In this document: piece by piece, positions 52,480-62,554 of the stretch
Layout of the letters: each line of letters begins with the position of its first letter
How positions within the stretch are numbered: position 1 is the stretch's first letter
Origin: Enterocloster aldenensis
GTDB taxonomy: Bacteria; Bacillota; Clostridia; Lachnospirales; Lachnospiraceae
Assembly (NCBI RefSeq): GCF_003434055.1
Contig: NZ_QVEX01000019.1
Coordinates: 661-64,660 of the forward strand
DNA length: 64,000 nucleotides
Direction of reading: 5' to 3'
Program-made: the position numbers and the translations under genes
The notes under the pieces: generated by a model
The model's database searches: none
What the model saw: only the letters and a program-made list of their open reading frames with translations
Told to the model about the DNA's origin: nothing

Positions 52480-53871
52480 TTACAGCTCGCAGTTATTAAC
52501 GGTTCTTGGGAATGGCACAACATCCCGGATGTTGCCCATGCCGGTCAGATACATGACACAGCGCTCAAAGCCAAGTCCGAAGCCGGCGTGGCGGGTGGAG
52601 CCGTATTTCCTTAAATCCAGGTAGAAGTCATAGTCCTCCTTGTGAAGGCCAAGCTCATCCATCCTTGCCACCAGCTTATCCAGATTGTCCTCCCTCTGGC
52701 TGCCGCCGATGATTTCTCCGATGCCGGGAACAAGACAGTCAACCGCGGCAACCGTCTTGTTGTCCGGGTTCATCTTCATATAGAAGGCCTTGATTTCCTT
52801 TGGATAATCGGTTACGAATACAGGCTTTTTGAACACCTTTTCAGTCAGATAGCGCTCATGCTCTGTCTGAAGGTCGCAGCCCCAGGATACCTTGTAGTCA
52901 AACTCGTCATTGTGCTTCTCAAGCAGCTCCACTGCATCCGTGTAAGTAATATGGCCGAATTCTGATTCCAGGACATTGTGGAGGCGCTCCAGCAAGCCCT
53001 TGTCCACGAACTGGTTGAAGAAGTTCATTTCCTCCGGTGCGCGTTCCAGGACAAAGCGGATGATATACTTGAGCATTCCCTCGGCCAGGCGCATGTCATC
53101 ATCCAGGTCGGCAAACGCCATCTCAGGCTCAATCATCCAGAATTCGGCTGCATGGCGCGCCGTGTTGGAGTTCTCGGCCCGGAACGTAGGGCCAAAGGTA
53201 TATACGTTGCGGAATGCCATTGCGTAGGTTTCGGCATTGAGCTGGCCGCTTACGGTCAGGTTGGTTGCCTTATTAAAGAAGTCCTGGCTAAAATCCACCT
53301 TGCCGTCCTCTGTCTTGGGGATGTTGTTCAGGTCCAGGGTGGTTACCTGGAACATTTCCCCGGCGCCCTCACAGTCACTGCCTGTTATCAGCGGTGTGTG
53401 CACATATACAAAATCCCGTTCCTGGAAATACTGATGGATGGCATACGCAACCAGGGAGCGCACACGGAATACTGCCTGGAAGGTATTGGTCCTTGGACGC
53501 AGATGGGAAATCGTGCGCAGATACTCAAAGGAGTGGCGTTTTTTCTGAAGCGGGTAATCGGAAGCAGAGGCGCCTTCCACGGTCACTTCTGTGGCCTGTA
53601 TCTCAAAGGGCTGTTTGGCCTGGGGCGTGGCCACCAGGGTTCCCTTTGCGATGATGGCAGTACCCACATTCATCTTGGAAATCTCTGCAAAATTAGAAAG
53701 GCTGTCGTGATACACAACCTGAAGCGTTTCAAAATAACTTCCGTCACTTACCACAATAAAGCCAAAGGCTTTGGAATCCCGCAGACTGCGGACCCACCCT
53801 CCAATGCTTACTTCCTTGTCCAGATAGTTCTTCGGATGCTTATAAAGTTCTCTTACGGTAATCAGATCCAT
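52480..53871 (-). CDS. asnS: Asparagine-tRNA ligase
   Basis: A 463-residue class II aminoacyl-tRNA synthetase. The N-terminal OB-fold anticodon-binding domain (about 1-110, with [18 protein letters not shown]) precedes the catalytic core. Motif 2 is [21 protein letters not shown] (split by strand turn) and motif 3 is [16 protein letters not shown]. The closest alternative, aspartyl-tRNA synthetase, lacks this length. GGAG lies upstream of the ATG at 53871. The promoter is about 80 bases upstream, so the leader is too short for a T-box. Confidence 0.95.
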   Translation of the reverse strand: MDLITVRELYKHPKNYLDKEVSIGGWVRSLRDSKAFGFIVVSDGSYFETLQVVYHDSLSNFAEISKMNVGTAIIAKGTLVATPQAKQPFEIQATEVTVEGASASDYPLQKKRHSFEYLRTISHLRPRTNTFQAVFRVRSLVAYAIHQYFQERDFVYVHTPLITGSDCEGAGEMFQVTTLDLNNIPKTEDGKVDFSQDFFNKATNLTVSGQLNAETYAMAFRNVYTFGPTFRAENSNTARHAAEFWMIEPEMAFADLDDDMRLAEGMLKYIIRFVLERAPEEMNFFNQFVDKGLLERLHNVLESEFGHITYTDAVELLEKHNDEFDYKVSWGCDLQTEHERYLTEKVFKKPVFVTDYPKEIKAFYMKMNPDNKTVAAVDCLVPGIGEIIGGSQREDNLDKLVARMDELGLHKEDYDFYLDLRKYGSTRHAGFGLGFERCVMYLTGMGNIRDVVPFPRTVNNCEL

Positions 53872-53954
53872 GACTGATAATCTCCTTTTCTTTTCTCTCT
53901 ATCGATACAGTATCCCCAATTCCCCAGGAAATGGACGGTAACTACATATACGTG

Positions 53955-53983
53955 ATTATAAGATATTTCCCGTAATGTTTCAA
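53955..53983 (-). promoter_or_regulatory. Sigma-A promoter of asnS
   Basis: On the minus strand, TTGAAA (53983-53978), a 17-base spacer and TATAAT (53960-53955) precede asnS by about 84 bases. Confidence 0.8.
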
Positions 53984-54271
53984 GATTATTCTGTCTTCCT
54001 ATTTATAATGTATGCCCATGGGACCTGACGGTGGTAGAAATTAACAGTTATAAGGCGGGATTTATCTGATATGATGTTTGTGCGGACATTGGACCGGAAT
54101 CAGACAAATTGCGCGGGGTGGGGGTGGGATATTTAGTGGTAAAATCCATTGTGAGGCACTAGATATGGGGAAAATCGGTGCGAAATGGTTATTTTAGGAA
54201 GAAAATGTCGGAAAAATGCACAAAAACGGTGAAATAAATTCAAAAATTTATGTACTATTTACGAAGTTTGT

Positions 54272-54279
54272 GCTATAAT
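54272..54279 (+). promoter_or_regulatory. Extended -10 promoter of glgC
   Basis: TGCTATAAT: a perfect TATAAT (54274-54279) with the TGN extension, 38 bases before the GTG start of glgC. No convincing -35. Confidence 0.65.
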
Positions 54280-54316
54280 TAAAATTACAAAAATTTTAAC
54301 AGCAAGAGGTGATAAC

Positions 54317-55591
54317 GTGATTAAAAAAGAAATGATAGCCATGCTTTTAGCAGGCGGACAGGGAAGCCGCCTTGGCGTACTGACGCAGAAAGTAGCCAAG
54401 CCGGCCGTATCTTTTGGGGGAAAGTACCGAATCATTGATTTTCCACTGAGTAACTGTATCAATTCCGGGGTAGATACCGTCGGGGTCCTGACACAGTACC
54501 AGCCATTGCGTTTAAATACCCATATCGGGATTGGTATTCCGTGGGATTTGGACCGGAACGTGGGCGGTGTGACCATTTTGTCACCATATGAGCGCAGCAA
54601 AGGCAGTGACTGGTATACCGGTACTGCTAATGCAATCTATCAGAACCTGGAGTATATGGAGTCATATAATCCTGAATATGTGCTGATTTTATCCGGCGAC
54701 CATATCTATAAGATGGATTATGAGGTAATGCTGGACTATCACAAAGCCAATAACGCAGATATCACCATTGCTGCCATGCCTGTACCCATTGAAGAAGCAA
54801 GCCGTTTCGGCATCCTGATTACGGACGAGTCCAACCGTATCATGGAATTTGAAGAGAAGCCCCCAGTGCCGAGAAGCAACCTTGCATCCATGGGTATCTA
54901 CATATTCAGCTGGCCGGTGCTTAAGGAAGCCCTGATTAAGATGAAGGACGAGCCTGGGTGTGACTTCGGCAAGCATATCATCCCCTACTGCCATGCAAAG
55001 GGAGACAGGGAATTTGCTTATGAGTACAATGGATACTGGAAGGACGTGGGTACCCTTGGTTCCTATTGGGAAGCCAATATGGAGCTGATAGACATCATTC
55101 CTGAGTTTAACCTGTATGAAGAATACTGGAAGATTTACACCAAGAGCGACGTAATCCCGCCTCAGTACATATCAAGTGAAGCCAGCATCGAGAGAAGCAT
55201 CATCGGTGAAGGCACGGAGATTTACGGAGAGGTTGTAAACTCTGTAATCGGCGCAGGAGTCACCATTGCAAAGGGAGCCGTGGTACGTGATTCCATTATC
55301 ATGCAGGGCTGTGTAATCGGCGCAGGAAGCGTTGTGGACAAAGCGATTGTCGCGGAGAACGTGAAGATCGGTTCCGGCGTGGAGATTGGAGTGGGCGAGT
55401 ATGCGCCCAGTGCATATGACCCCAAGGTCTATCAGTTTGACATTGTAACCATTGGTGAGAATTCCATTGTGCCTGACGGGGTTAAGATTGGGAAGAATAC
55501 TGCCATAGCAGGCGATACAACCGTAAGTGACTATCCTGACGGATTACTGGCAAGCGGAAATTACATTATAAAGGCAGGTGGCGTAAAATGA
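54317..55591 (+). CDS. glgC: Glucose-1-phosphate adenylyltransferase, catalytic subunit
   Basis: A 424-residue enzyme forming ADP-glucose from glucose 1-phosphate and ATP. The N-terminal nucleotidyltransferase domain has [13 protein letters not shown] and [10 protein letters not shown]; Asp of GDHIYKMDY binds metal. The C-terminal left-handed beta-helix (about 290-424) has hexapeptide repeats. It starts at GTG 54317 with CAAGAGGTG upstream and overlaps glgD by 4 bp. Activity is usually controlled by sugar phosphates. Confidence 0.95.
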   Translation: MIKKEMIAMLLAGGQGSRLGVLTQKVAKPAVSFGGKYRIIDFPLSNCINSGVDTVGVLTQYQPLRLNTHIGIGIPWDLDRNVGGVTILSPYERSKGSDWYTGTANAIYQNLEYMESYNPEYVLILSGDHIYKMDYEVMLDYHKANNADITIAAMPVPIEEASRFGILITDESNRIMEFEEKPPVPRSNLASMGIYIFSWPVLKEALIKMKDEPGCDFGKHIIPYCHAKGDREFAYEYNGYWKDVGTLGSYWEANMELIDIIPEFNLYEEYWKIYTKSDVIPPQYISSEASIERSIIGEGTEIYGEVVNSVIGAGVTIAKGAVVRDSIIMQGCVIGAGSVVDKAIVAENVKIGSGVEIGVGEYAPSAYDPKVYQFDIVTIGENSIVPDGVKIGKNTAIAGDTTVSDYPDGLLASGNYIIKAGGVK

Positions 55592-56709
55592 GAGCAATCG
55601 GTATTGTATTAGCTGGTGGTAACAGCAAGAGGATGCGGGAACTTTCAAATAAAAGGGCAGTGGCTGCCATGCCGGTTGCAGGAAGCTACCGCAGTATTGA
55701 TTTTGCATTGAGCAACATGACCAATTCCCACATCCAGAATGTGGCGGTATTTACACAGTACAATTCCAGGTCCCTGAACCTGCATTTAAGTTCCTCCAAG
55801 TGGTGGGATTTCGGACGCAAACAGGGCGGATTATTCGTATTCACGCCATCTATCACACCGGAGAACGGGGACTGGTACCGTGGAACGGCAGATGCCCTTT
55901 ATCAGAACCTGACATTCTTAAAGAACAGCCATGAGCCCTATGTGGTGATTGCGGCCGGCGACGGCGTGTATAAGCTGGACTACAACAAGGTCCTGGAATA
56001 CCATATTGAGAAAAAGGCTGATATCACGGTTGTGTGCAAGGACATGGAAGACGGCACGGATGTGACCAGGTTTGGCTGTGTGAAGCTGAATGACGACGGA
56101 CGCATCACGGACTTTGAAGAAAAGCCCATGGCAAGCGATGCAACTACCATTTCCTGCGGTATCTATGTTATCCGCAGAAGGCAGCTCATCGAACTTTTGG
56201 AGCGCTGTGCGGCAGAAGACAGGTATGACCTGGTGAACGATATCCTTGTGCGTTATAAGAACCTGAAGAGGATTTATGCCTATAAGCTGAACGGCTACTG
56301 GAATAATATCGCCTCTGTGGATTCCTACTACAAGACCAATATGGACTTCCTGAAGCCAGAGGTAAGGGATTATTTCTTTAAGCAGTACCCTGACGTGTAC
56401 ACCAAGATTGACGATTTACCGCCGGCCAAGTATAACCCTGGAGCCATTGTAAGGAATAGCCTGATTTCCAGCGGCTGTATCTTAAACGGCACGGTTGAGA
56501 ATTCCATTCTCTTTAAAAAGGCATATGTGGGCAATAACTGTGTGATTAAGAATTCCATCATCCTGAACGATGTTTATATTGGAGACAACACGGTGATTGA
56601 GAACTGCATCGTGGAGAGCAGGGATACAATCCGAGCCAACACCACACATATCGGCACACCGGAGAACATCAAAATCGTCGTGGAGAAGAACGAGAGGTAT
56701 ACATTATAA
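55588..56709 (+). CDS. glgD: Glucose-1-phosphate adenylyltransferase, regulatory subunit GlgD
   Basis: A 373-residue paralogue of GlgC. It keeps the fold but its nucleotide loop reads [18 protein letters not shown] and it lacks several catalytic positions seen in GlgC, as in other Firmicute GlgD subunits, which activate GlgC in a heterotetramer. ATG 55588 overlaps the glgC stop (ATGA). Confidence 0.93.
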   Translation: MRAIGIVLAGGNSKRMRELSNKRAVAAMPVAGSYRSIDFALSNMTNSHIQNVAVFTQYNSRSLNLHLSSSKWWDFGRKQGGLFVFTPSITPENGDWYRGTADALYQNLTFLKNSHEPYVVIAAGDGVYKLDYNKVLEYHIEKKADITVVCKDMEDGTDVTRFGCVKLNDDGRITDFEEKPMASDATTISCGIYVIRRRQLIELLERCAAEDRYDLVNDILVRYKNLKRIYAYKLNGYWNNIASVDSYYKTNMDFLKPEVRDYFFKQYPDVYTKIDDLPPAKYNPGAIVRNSLISSGCILNGTVENSILFKKAYVGNNCVIKNSIILNDVYIGDNTVIENCIVESRDTIRANTTHIGTPENIKIVVEKNERYTL

Positions 56710-56787
56710 GACGTGTCTGACCACGGGAATGCGCACGGGGAGCGCGCCTGTGGATGATGCGGGATAAGACGGAAGGGGTATAAGAAC

Positions 56788-57075
56788 ATGCAGGTTACGG
56801 ACGTGAGAGTGAGACGGGTAGAAAAGGAAGGGAAGATGAAGGCAATTGTTTCCATCACCCTGGACAATGAATTCGTCATTCATGACATCAAGGTTATCGA
56901 GGGGGAGAAGGGGTTATTCATAGCCATGCCAAGCCGCAAGGCAGCGGACGGGGAATACCGTGATATTGCCCATCCCATCAACTCTAATACAAGGGATATG
57001 ATTCAGACCATTATTCTGAATAAGTATGAGACTACCCTGCTGGAGAACGAGGCGGCCGAGGAAGCGCTGGTATAA
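56788..57075 (+). CDS. spoVG: Septation regulator SpoVG
   Basis: A 95-residue nucleic-acid-binding protein: [35 protein letters not shown] and [16 protein letters not shown] are the family hallmarks. Required for spore cortex formation and gene regulation in spore formers. GGAAGGGG lies upstream of the ATG. It follows glgD by 78 bp and ends at a terminator. Confidence 0.95.
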   Translation: MQVTDVRVRRVEKEGKMKAIVSITLDNEFVIHDIKVIEGEKGLFIAMPSRKAADGEYRDIAHPINSNTRDMIQTIILNKYETTLLENEAAEEALV

Positions 57076-57090
57076 TACATATGTAAATTA

Positions 57091-57136
57091 AAAGTGAGAG
57101 CCGTTGCTGGATGACAGATGAACGGCTCTTGTTTTG
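57091..57136 (+). terminator. Terminator after spoVG
   Basis: AGAGCCGTT (57097-57105) pairs with AACGGCTCT (57121-57129), followed by TGTTTTG. Confidence 0.8.
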
Positions 57137-57166
57137 TATAAAGATGATTTGAGATTCACATACGGA

Positions 57167-57631
57167 TCAGTTCATGATGAATAGGAACAGATTTAAATAC
57201 GCGGCAAATATACACCATATCAAATACGGGATCTGTAAATAAGCGGCAAGCGGGGTGACGGCGTAAAACTCCCTTATCATAATGATTATTATGAAGATTA
57301 ATGCAATGAGCCAGATAAAAGCTAACAGGTAAAGATTAAAACCAAAGAAAAGAATGCTCCAGCAAAAGTTGAAGAATAGCTGGATGCCGTAGATTAATAA
57401 TGCTTTGGCTTTATTGGGACTATTTGAAGAATAAACAATATATGAGGAAATTCCCATCAGTATATAAAGGATGGTCCAGACAATCGGAAAAATATATCCA
57501 GGAGGGCTGAACGCAGGTTTATTTAATGCGGTATATGATGACATGTTTCCGCTGATCAAGGCAGAGATTGAACCAACGGCCAGGGGGATAAGGATTGATA
57601 TGATAAAGACGCTTTTATTCCGTATTTTCAT
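57167..57631 (-). CDS. TspO/MBR-family membrane protein
   Basis: A 154-residue protein with five hydrophobic helices and the family motif NKPAFSPPGYIFPIVWTILY. TspO binds tetrapyrroles and steroids in other organisms; the role here is unknown. The ribosome site before ATG 57631 is AAGAGG (CCTCTT on the + strand), with a longer than usual spacing. The gene is AT-rich compared with its neighbours, which may point to transfer. Confidence 0.9.
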   Translation of the reverse strand: MKIRNKSVFIISILIPLAVGSISALISGNMSSYTALNKPAFSPPGYIFPIVWTILYILMGISSYIVYSSNSPNKAKALLIYGIQLFFNFCWSILFFGFNLYLLAFIWLIALIFIIIIMIREFYAVTPLAAYLQIPYLIWCIFAAYLNLFLFIMN

Positions 57632-57706
57632 ATACTTGGAAACCTCTTGATTTTATTTAACTAACTATATGCTGCGGGGGTTGGGGTTATGCCTGATAAA
57701 AGGATA

Positions 57707-57755
57707 GGAGCCACTGCAAATGCGGATGATTCATCTGCATTTGCAATGGCTCCAT
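57707..57755. terminator. Hairpin upstream of tspO / downstream of adenosine deaminase
   Basis: A near-perfect 21-bp stem: GGAGCCACTGCAAATGCGGA pairs with TCTGCATTTGCAATGGCTCC with few mismatches. It lies 28 bases after the adenosine deaminase stop (minus strand); on that strand the T-run is weak. Confidence 0.75.
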
Positions 57756-57782
57756 TATGATGTTACGGCAATGGATGCCTGA

Positions 57783-58790
57783 TTATGCGTGTAATCCAAA
57801 GAACCGGCAGAACACCTCCAGCTTTTCTAAAAGCATCTGTTTGGTGCTTTCATCGCAGAAGCTGGCGCGGACTGCGTTTTCCTGGATGCGGATCAGGTCC
57901 TTTTCGGTCCAGCCGCAGGCCAGGGCTGCACGCTCAAGTTCCTGGCAGAGGTCAATCCGGAAAAGTTCAGGGTCATCCGTGCTTACGGTCACGGGTATTC
58001 CCAGATTATATAAATCCTTCAGCGGATGTTCGTCCATTGTTTTGTACAGTTCCATCAGGTTGGATGTAGGGCATGTGTTTAAGGTAATCTGTCCGTCTGC
58101 AAGGCGTTTTAACAGGTCCGGGTCTGAGATTGCCCGTACGCCGTGGTCAATACGCATGGCGCCCAAGATATCCAGGGCCTGGGTCACCCCTTCTGCAGGA
58201 GAGGATTCTCCTGCATGGACCGTGATGCCGAAACCGGCATTTCTGGCTTCCAGGAATGCCTCATAAAGCACCTGGCCGGACTGGGGGGAAGCTGCTTCGT
58301 TGCCGTCCACGGAGAGACCCAGCAGACGGGGATGACGGTGCGCTGTCATATAGCGTACCAGTTCCAGGGATTCTCGCCTTGTCTGGGAACGCAGGAGTGA
58401 TACCAGCAGACGGCAGTCGCAGTAGCCGTCATCGTATGCCTGGTCAAAGCCCTGCAGTATGTTTTCAATCAGGTCCTGGTATGACAGGGACTTCCAGTGG
58501 GTGGGATTGGTCATGACCTCTGCATACATTATGTTCTGGGAAGATGCGTATCTGGCATAGTTATAGGCCAGTTTCCTTGCATCTGCTCCGTCTTTTACAA
58601 GGGAGCAGGTCCAGTTGAGCATTTCCAGGAAATCAGTCAGTCCTGTGAATGTAAATAAATCTTCTTTGGGCCTTGGAAGCTCCATATGGTTCTTCTCAGC
58701 CAGTTCCAGAATCAGTTCAAGGCTTAATGTTCCTTCCAGATGGACATGAAGCTCCACCTTTGGAAGGGTGTGGATAAAATCCGGTTTCAT
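57783..58790 (-). CDS. add: Adenosine deaminase
   Basis: A 335-residue zinc hydrolase converting adenosine to inosine. Metal and substrate motifs: KVELHVHLEG, VHAGES, IDHGVRA and STDDPELF. It lacks a signal peptide, so it is cytosolic. GGAGG lies upstream of the ATG at 58790. It supports the nucleoside salvage function seen at the right end of the window. Confidence 0.92.
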   Translation of the reverse strand: MKPDFIHTLPKVELHVHLEGTLSLELILELAEKNHMELPRPKEDLFTFTGLTDFLEMLNWTCSLVKDGADARKLAYNYARYASSQNIMYAEVMTNPTHWKSLSYQDLIENILQGFDQAYDDGYCDCRLLVSLLRSQTRRESLELVRYMTAHRHPRLLGLSVDGNEAASPQSGQVLYEAFLEARNAGFGITVHAGESSPAEGVTQALDILGAMRIDHGVRAISDPDLLKRLADGQITLNTCPTSNLMELYKTMDEHPLKDLYNLGIPVTVSTDDPELFRIDLCQELERAALACGWTEKDLIRIQENAVRASFCDESTKQMLLEKLEVFCRFFGLHA

Positions 58791-58861
58791 GATGGTCCTC
58801 CTTAGTGTTGGCAGAAACAGTTCCCGACTGCTGCCATTCGTAAGCCAATTATCTTATATTC

Positions 58862-60262
58862 TTATTTTGCCAGTATACTCCGTGCCACGCTGATACCATT
58901 GGCAGAAGCCTGCTGCAGCCCCCTGGTAACGGACGCCCCGTCGCCGATGGCGCGCAGTCCTTTTACGCTGGTCTCAAAATCAGTGTCCACAACTACTTTG
59001 TTGGAATAGAACTTAACCTCCACGCCGTAGAGCAGCGTCTCATCGCTGGCAATGCCCGGGGTTACCTTGTCCAGGGCCAGGAGCATTTCCTTGATGTCCG
59101 TCATGATGCGGTGTGGGAATACAAGGGAGAGGTCCCCGGGCACGGCATCCTTAAGCGTGGGTATCAGGTTATTGCGGCAAAGGCGTTCTTCTGTTGTACG
59201 GCGTCCCCTCTGGAAGTCACCAAAGGTCTGTACCATGATACGGCCGCCGCAGAGCATGTTGGAAAGCTGGGCAATGTGCTTGCCGTATTCAATGGGCTCG
59301 TTAAAGGGCTTGGTGAAGTTCTTGCTGACAAGAAGGGCAAAGTTGGTGTTGTTGGTCTTATATTCTTGGGACTTGTAGGCATGTCCGTTGACAACCGCAA
59401 GCCCGTTCTCGTAGTATTCCGTGGCCACTTCCCCGGATGGGTTGGTACAGAAGGTACGGACCTTGTCATCAAAGGTTGGGGTATAGTATACCAGCTTGGC
59501 TTCATACAGGTTCTCATTGAGGAACTTCATGACCTCATCCCTTACCTCGACGCGGACGCCTATGTCCACGGTCCCTACCTGGGTTTCAATGCCGTGGTCC
59601 CCGCAGATGTGGGAGAACCAGTCGGAGCCTTCGCGTCCAATGGCAGCAACGACCTCAGGCGCGTGATAGGTCTTGTCCTTATCCGTGATGACGCCTTTTA
59701 CCGTACCGTCCTCAATGATGATATCCTTAACCATGGTGTTGAATTCCATGATGACTCCCTGTGCCAGAAGGTGTTCCTGAAGGCGGGTGTAGATTTTATA
59801 ACCCTCCTCTGTCCCCAGGTGGCGGATAGGGCACTCGATGAGCTTTAAGTTGGCATTGATGGCCTTGCGGCGGATTTCTTCTATTTCTTTCTGCTTATCT
59901 ATGCCGTACACATTGGTATCGGCCCCGAATTTCAGGTAAATGTTGTCGGATTCATTGAGCAGTTCCACGGTCCTGTCATAACCCAGGATTTCCGGAAGGT
60001 TGCCGCCCACATCCGGTGACAGGGACAGTTTTCCGTCTGAAAATGCGCCTGCGCCCGCGAATCCTGTTGTGATGGAACATGGTTTACATCCTACACAGAC
60101 TTTGGTGGTACGCTTGGGGCATACACGTTTCTCAATGGGGCGTCCCTTTTCCACCATCAGAATCTTCATATCAGGTTTTTTCTGGATGAGCTCGTATGCG
60201 CAGAAGATGCCGGAAGGACCTGCGCCAATGATGATTACGTCGAAGTTGTTGGTTGGATTCAT
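58862..60262 (-). CDS. NAD(P)/FAD-dependent dehydrogenase (COG2509 type)
   Basis: A 466-residue flavoprotein. The N-terminal FAD loop is GAGPSGIF (about 14-21). A Cys cluster CVGCKPCSITTGFAGAGAFSDGK (split over about residues 60-82) is typical of the uncharacterised COG2509 dehydrogenases. The C-terminal GDGASVTRGLQQA completes the FAD site. Start 60262 has AAAGGAG upstream; the longer frame to 60310 lacks support. The physiological electron acceptor is unknown. Confidence 0.88.
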   Translation of the reverse strand: MNPTNNFDVIIIGAGPSGIFCAYELIQKKPDMKILMVEKGRPIEKRVCPKRTTKVCVGCKPCSITTGFAGAGAFSDGKLSLSPDVGGNLPEILGYDRTVELLNESDNIYLKFGADTNVYGIDKQKEIEEIRRKAINANLKLIECPIRHLGTEEGYKIYTRLQEHLLAQGVIMEFNTMVKDIIIEDGTVKGVITDKDKTYHAPEVVAAIGREGSDWFSHICGDHGIETQVGTVDIGVRVEVRDEVMKFLNENLYEAKLVYYTPTFDDKVRTFCTNPSGEVATEYYENGLAVVNGHAYKSQEYKTNNTNFALLVSKNFTKPFNEPIEYGKHIAQLSNMLCGGRIMVQTFGDFQRGRRTTEERLCRNNLIPTLKDAVPGDLSLVFPHRIMTDIKEMLLALDKVTPGIASDETLLYGVEVKFYSNKVVVDTDFETSVKGLRAIGDGASVTRGLQQASANGISVARSILAK

Positions 60263-60310
60263 AATAATAACTCCTTTCGCTTGCTTGTTAAGCATTTCTG
60301 TGTGGTGCAT

Positions 60311-60577
60311 GGTTTTTTACATAAAAAAAGCCAGTATACAAAATAGAAGCATGTAGTCAACTATTCCGGTAGCTGGTAGATACGTTCATCCTATTATGAA
60401 CTTATACAGGCATCGCAACGCTATTAGTTTAACATAAAATGACTGGTTATGCAAGGATAGATTGGCAAATAATTTTGGCCTAAATATAAAAACCCTAAAA
60501 AATAATTAGGCAACATTAAAAAAATATATGGCGGATTCGTCTAAAAAATGTACATTTAGCATAAAAAACTGGTGACA
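60311..60577. other. AT-rich intergenic region
   Basis: Divergent spacing between the flavoprotein gene and the nucleoside operon. No gene or RNA is recognised; runs of A and T dominate. Confidence 0.6.
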
Positions 60578-60611
60578 CCATGTTGACAACTTGGCTGCCA
60601 TGTTGTAAACT
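60578..60611 (+). promoter_or_regulatory. Promoter and operator of the nucleoside salvage operon
   Basis: TTGACA (60583-60588), 17-base spacer, TAAACT (60606-60611). Two 13-bp direct repeats, CCATGTTGACAAC (60578-60590) and CCATGTTGTAAAC (60598-60610), cover the -35 and -10 boxes at a 20-base interval, two helical turns. GTTGACAAC is itself a palindrome. This is a likely binding site for the GntR-family protein of the operon. Confidence 0.8.
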
Positions 60612-60650
60612 GGACATACAAGATGAAGCGAATGAAAAGGAGTATGGGTT

Positions 60651-61628
60651 ATGAAACGGATTATTATTGACGCAGATACGGGAGTGGATGATTCCCTGGC
60701 CATATTATACGCACTCAGGTCCCCGAATTTCCGGGTGGAAGGGATTACCACATGTTTTGGCAATAACAATGCAGAACAATCTGCGGACAACTCCTTGCGC
60801 TTGATAAAACTTTCAGGCTGCGGCTATGAGGTGCCGGTGGCCGTGGGCGCCAATGAATCCCTGGAGGGGGTGTTTGAGTCGGCGCCGGCATTTATCCATG
60901 GGGATAATGGAATTGGCAATGTGGAGCTGCCAAAGAGCACCCAGAAACCTCTTGAGGAACCTGCCTGTGATTTCATTATAAGGAAGGCAGAGGAGCTTAA
61001 AGGGGAACTGATCATCATAACCACAGGCAGGATGACCAACCTGGCCCTGGCCTTTCAGAAAGACCCCGGGCTTCCCGGAAAGGTGAAACGGGTGGTATCC
61101 ATGGGCGGCACCCTGAATGCGCCCGGCAATATAACACCTTATGCCGAGGCCAATATCTACGGGGATGCCATGGCTGCGGATATTGTGTTTAAGGCAGGAT
61201 TCAATCTGATACTGGCAGGCCTGGATGTGACCATGAAGACATTCATCACGGACAGGGATGTGCAGGACCTGTGTACATACTGTCTGGAAGAATGCAGGCC
61301 CATTGCAGGGTATATAAAGGATGTGCTTAAATTCTATTTTGAATTCCACCGGGTATCCATGGGCATGGCCAACGCGTGCGTGGTCCATGACCCGCTGGCC
61401 GTACTGATAGCAGAAGACCCGTCCCTGGGCATGTTTAAGATGGTCAGGGCAGGGGTGGAATATGGGAATGAGGCATTTAAGGGCATGATAAAGACTGACA
61501 GCGGGTTCGTACCGGTCCTTGACCGGGAGGAGATTGCCGTGTGCGTGGAGGTGGATTCCGTAAAAGCCGTGCGCAGGCTGTTCTCCGTATTCCAGGACAT
61601 GAGGCCGGGGCGGTATAACAAGTCATAG
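60651..61628 (+). CDS. Inosine/uridine-preferring nucleoside hydrolase
   Basis: A 325-residue enzyme that cleaves ribonucleosides to base and ribose. The calcium-binding motif DADTGVDDSLA (about residues 6-16) opens the protein and HDPLAVL lies near 245. AAAAGGAG precedes the ATG. It is the first gene after the promoter and so leads the salvage operon. Confidence 0.92.
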   Translation: MKRIIIDADTGVDDSLAILYALRSPNFRVEGITTCFGNNNAEQSADNSLRLIKLSGCGYEVPVAVGANESLEGVFESAPAFIHGDNGIGNVELPKSTQKPLEEPACDFIIRKAEELKGELIIITTGRMTNLALAFQKDPGLPGKVKRVVSMGGTLNAPGNITPYAEANIYGDAMAADIVFKAGFNLILAGLDVTMKTFITDRDVQDLCTYCLEECRPIAGYIKDVLKFYFEFHRVSMGMANACVVHDPLAVLIAEDPSLGMFKMVRAGVEYGNEAFKGMIKTDSGFVPVLDREEIAVCVEVDSVKAVRRLFSVFQDMRPGRYNKS

Positions 61629-61630
61629 TA

Positions 61631-61774
61631 ATGTTTATAAGGAACCGGGCGGACAAGCTGTACGCGGCGCTGGTGTACAGTGCCCTGGGTGCGGATGTAT
61701 GCGGTATGTGCGTGGACGGCAGATGGGTCATGAGGGAGCGCAGGCCCATAAGCCGAATAAATAAAAAGGGATAA
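61631..61774 (+). pseudogene. C-terminal relic of an amidohydrolase gene
   Basis: A 47-codon open frame. Its text DKLYAALVYSALGADVCGMCVDGRWVM matches the end of TrzA/SsnA-type amidohydrolases (pattern LVYSAxGxDVxxVxVDGRxVM). No ribosome site and no catalytic part are present, and the nucleoside hydrolase gene ends two bases before. A deletion has probably removed the 5-prime portion of a deaminase that was in the operon. Confidence 0.7.
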
Positions 61775-61786
61775 AGGAGAAATGTT

Positions 61787-62551
61787 ATGGGAAAGAAAAT
61801 GATGCACATTGGGTTGGAAGCCGGGGATGTGGGAAGGTACGTGTTCCTTCCGGGAAGCCCGGAGCGTACGGAGAAAATAGCAGCATATTTTGACAATCCA
61901 AGGGAGATTGCCTATAACAGGGAATACAGGACATTCGTAGGGGAACTGGATGGTACCATGGTGGCTGTGACCAGCACCGGGATTGGGGGACCGTCTGCTG
62001 CCATTGCGGTTGAGGAGCTGCACCAGTGCGGCGCGGATACCATGATGCGCGTGGGCACCTGTGCGTCCGTATCTCCCAAGGTGTCCCTGGGGGATGTGGT
62101 AATCCCCAACGGGGCAGTGAAGATGGAGGGGGTGAGCCAGCACTATCTGCCGGTGGAATTTCCTTCCGTGCCGGATTTCCAGATGCTTAAATGCATTGAG
62201 CAGGCAGCCATTAACCTGGATTATCCATATAATGTGGGAGTGACCATCACCAAGGCGTCCTTTTACACACAGACCGAGCCGGAAACCAAGCCGGTGGGAC
62301 CGGAGCTTCAGTATAAGTGGTCCGCATATGAAAAAGGCGGGGCCGCCTCCACCAGCATGGAATGCGCCCCACTCTTTGCAGTGGGTGCGTCCCTGGGAAT
62401 CAGGACGGCCTGTGTGATGGCCAGCGCCACCAATTGCAGGAATTACAGCGATAACGGCAGGAATACGGGAATCGATATTGAGGACAGGGCAATCAGGACC
62501 GCAATTGAAGCAATGAGGCTTATAATCAGGAAAGACAAGGAGATGGCATAA
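61787..62551 (+). CDS. Uridine phosphorylase (nucleoside phosphorylase family I)
   Basis: A 254-residue enzyme that splits nucleosides with phosphate. The phosphate loop GSPERTEKI, RVGTCASVSP, and the ribose-binding MECAPLFAV are visible. AAAGGAG precedes the ATG. Uridine phosphorylase fits best; purine nucleoside phosphorylase of the DeoD type is the alternative. Confidence 0.87.
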   Translation: MGKKMMHIGLEAGDVGRYVFLPGSPERTEKIAAYFDNPREIAYNREYRTFVGELDGTMVAVTSTGIGGPSAAIAVEELHQCGADTMMRVGTCASVSPKVSLGDVVIPNGAVKMEGVSQHYLPVEFPSVPDFQMLKCIEQAAINLDYPYNVGVTITKASFYTQTEPETKPVGPELQYKWSAYEKGGAASTSMECAPLFAVGASLGIRTACVMASATNCRNYSDNGRNTGIDIEDRAIRTAIEAMRLIIRKDKEMA

Positions 62552-62554
62552 TTG

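Larger units (their letters stand above)
53872..54316. other. Intergenic region between asnS and glgC
   Basis: This 445-bp stretch has no gene. It contains the asnS promoter on the minus strand and a glgC extended -10 on the plus strand. The rest (about 54000-54240) shows no inverted repeats or motifs that I can name, apart from a G-rich run near 54117-54128. Confidence 0.7.

Noticed and set aside
52978..53877. Plus-strand frame of 299 codons opposite asnS
   Set aside because: It mirrors asnS, shows no protein motif and lacks a start signal.
53872..54120. T-box leader for asnS
   Set aside because: The best promoter leaves a leader of about 80 bases, too short for a T-box, and the conserved T-box sequence is not seen on the minus strand.
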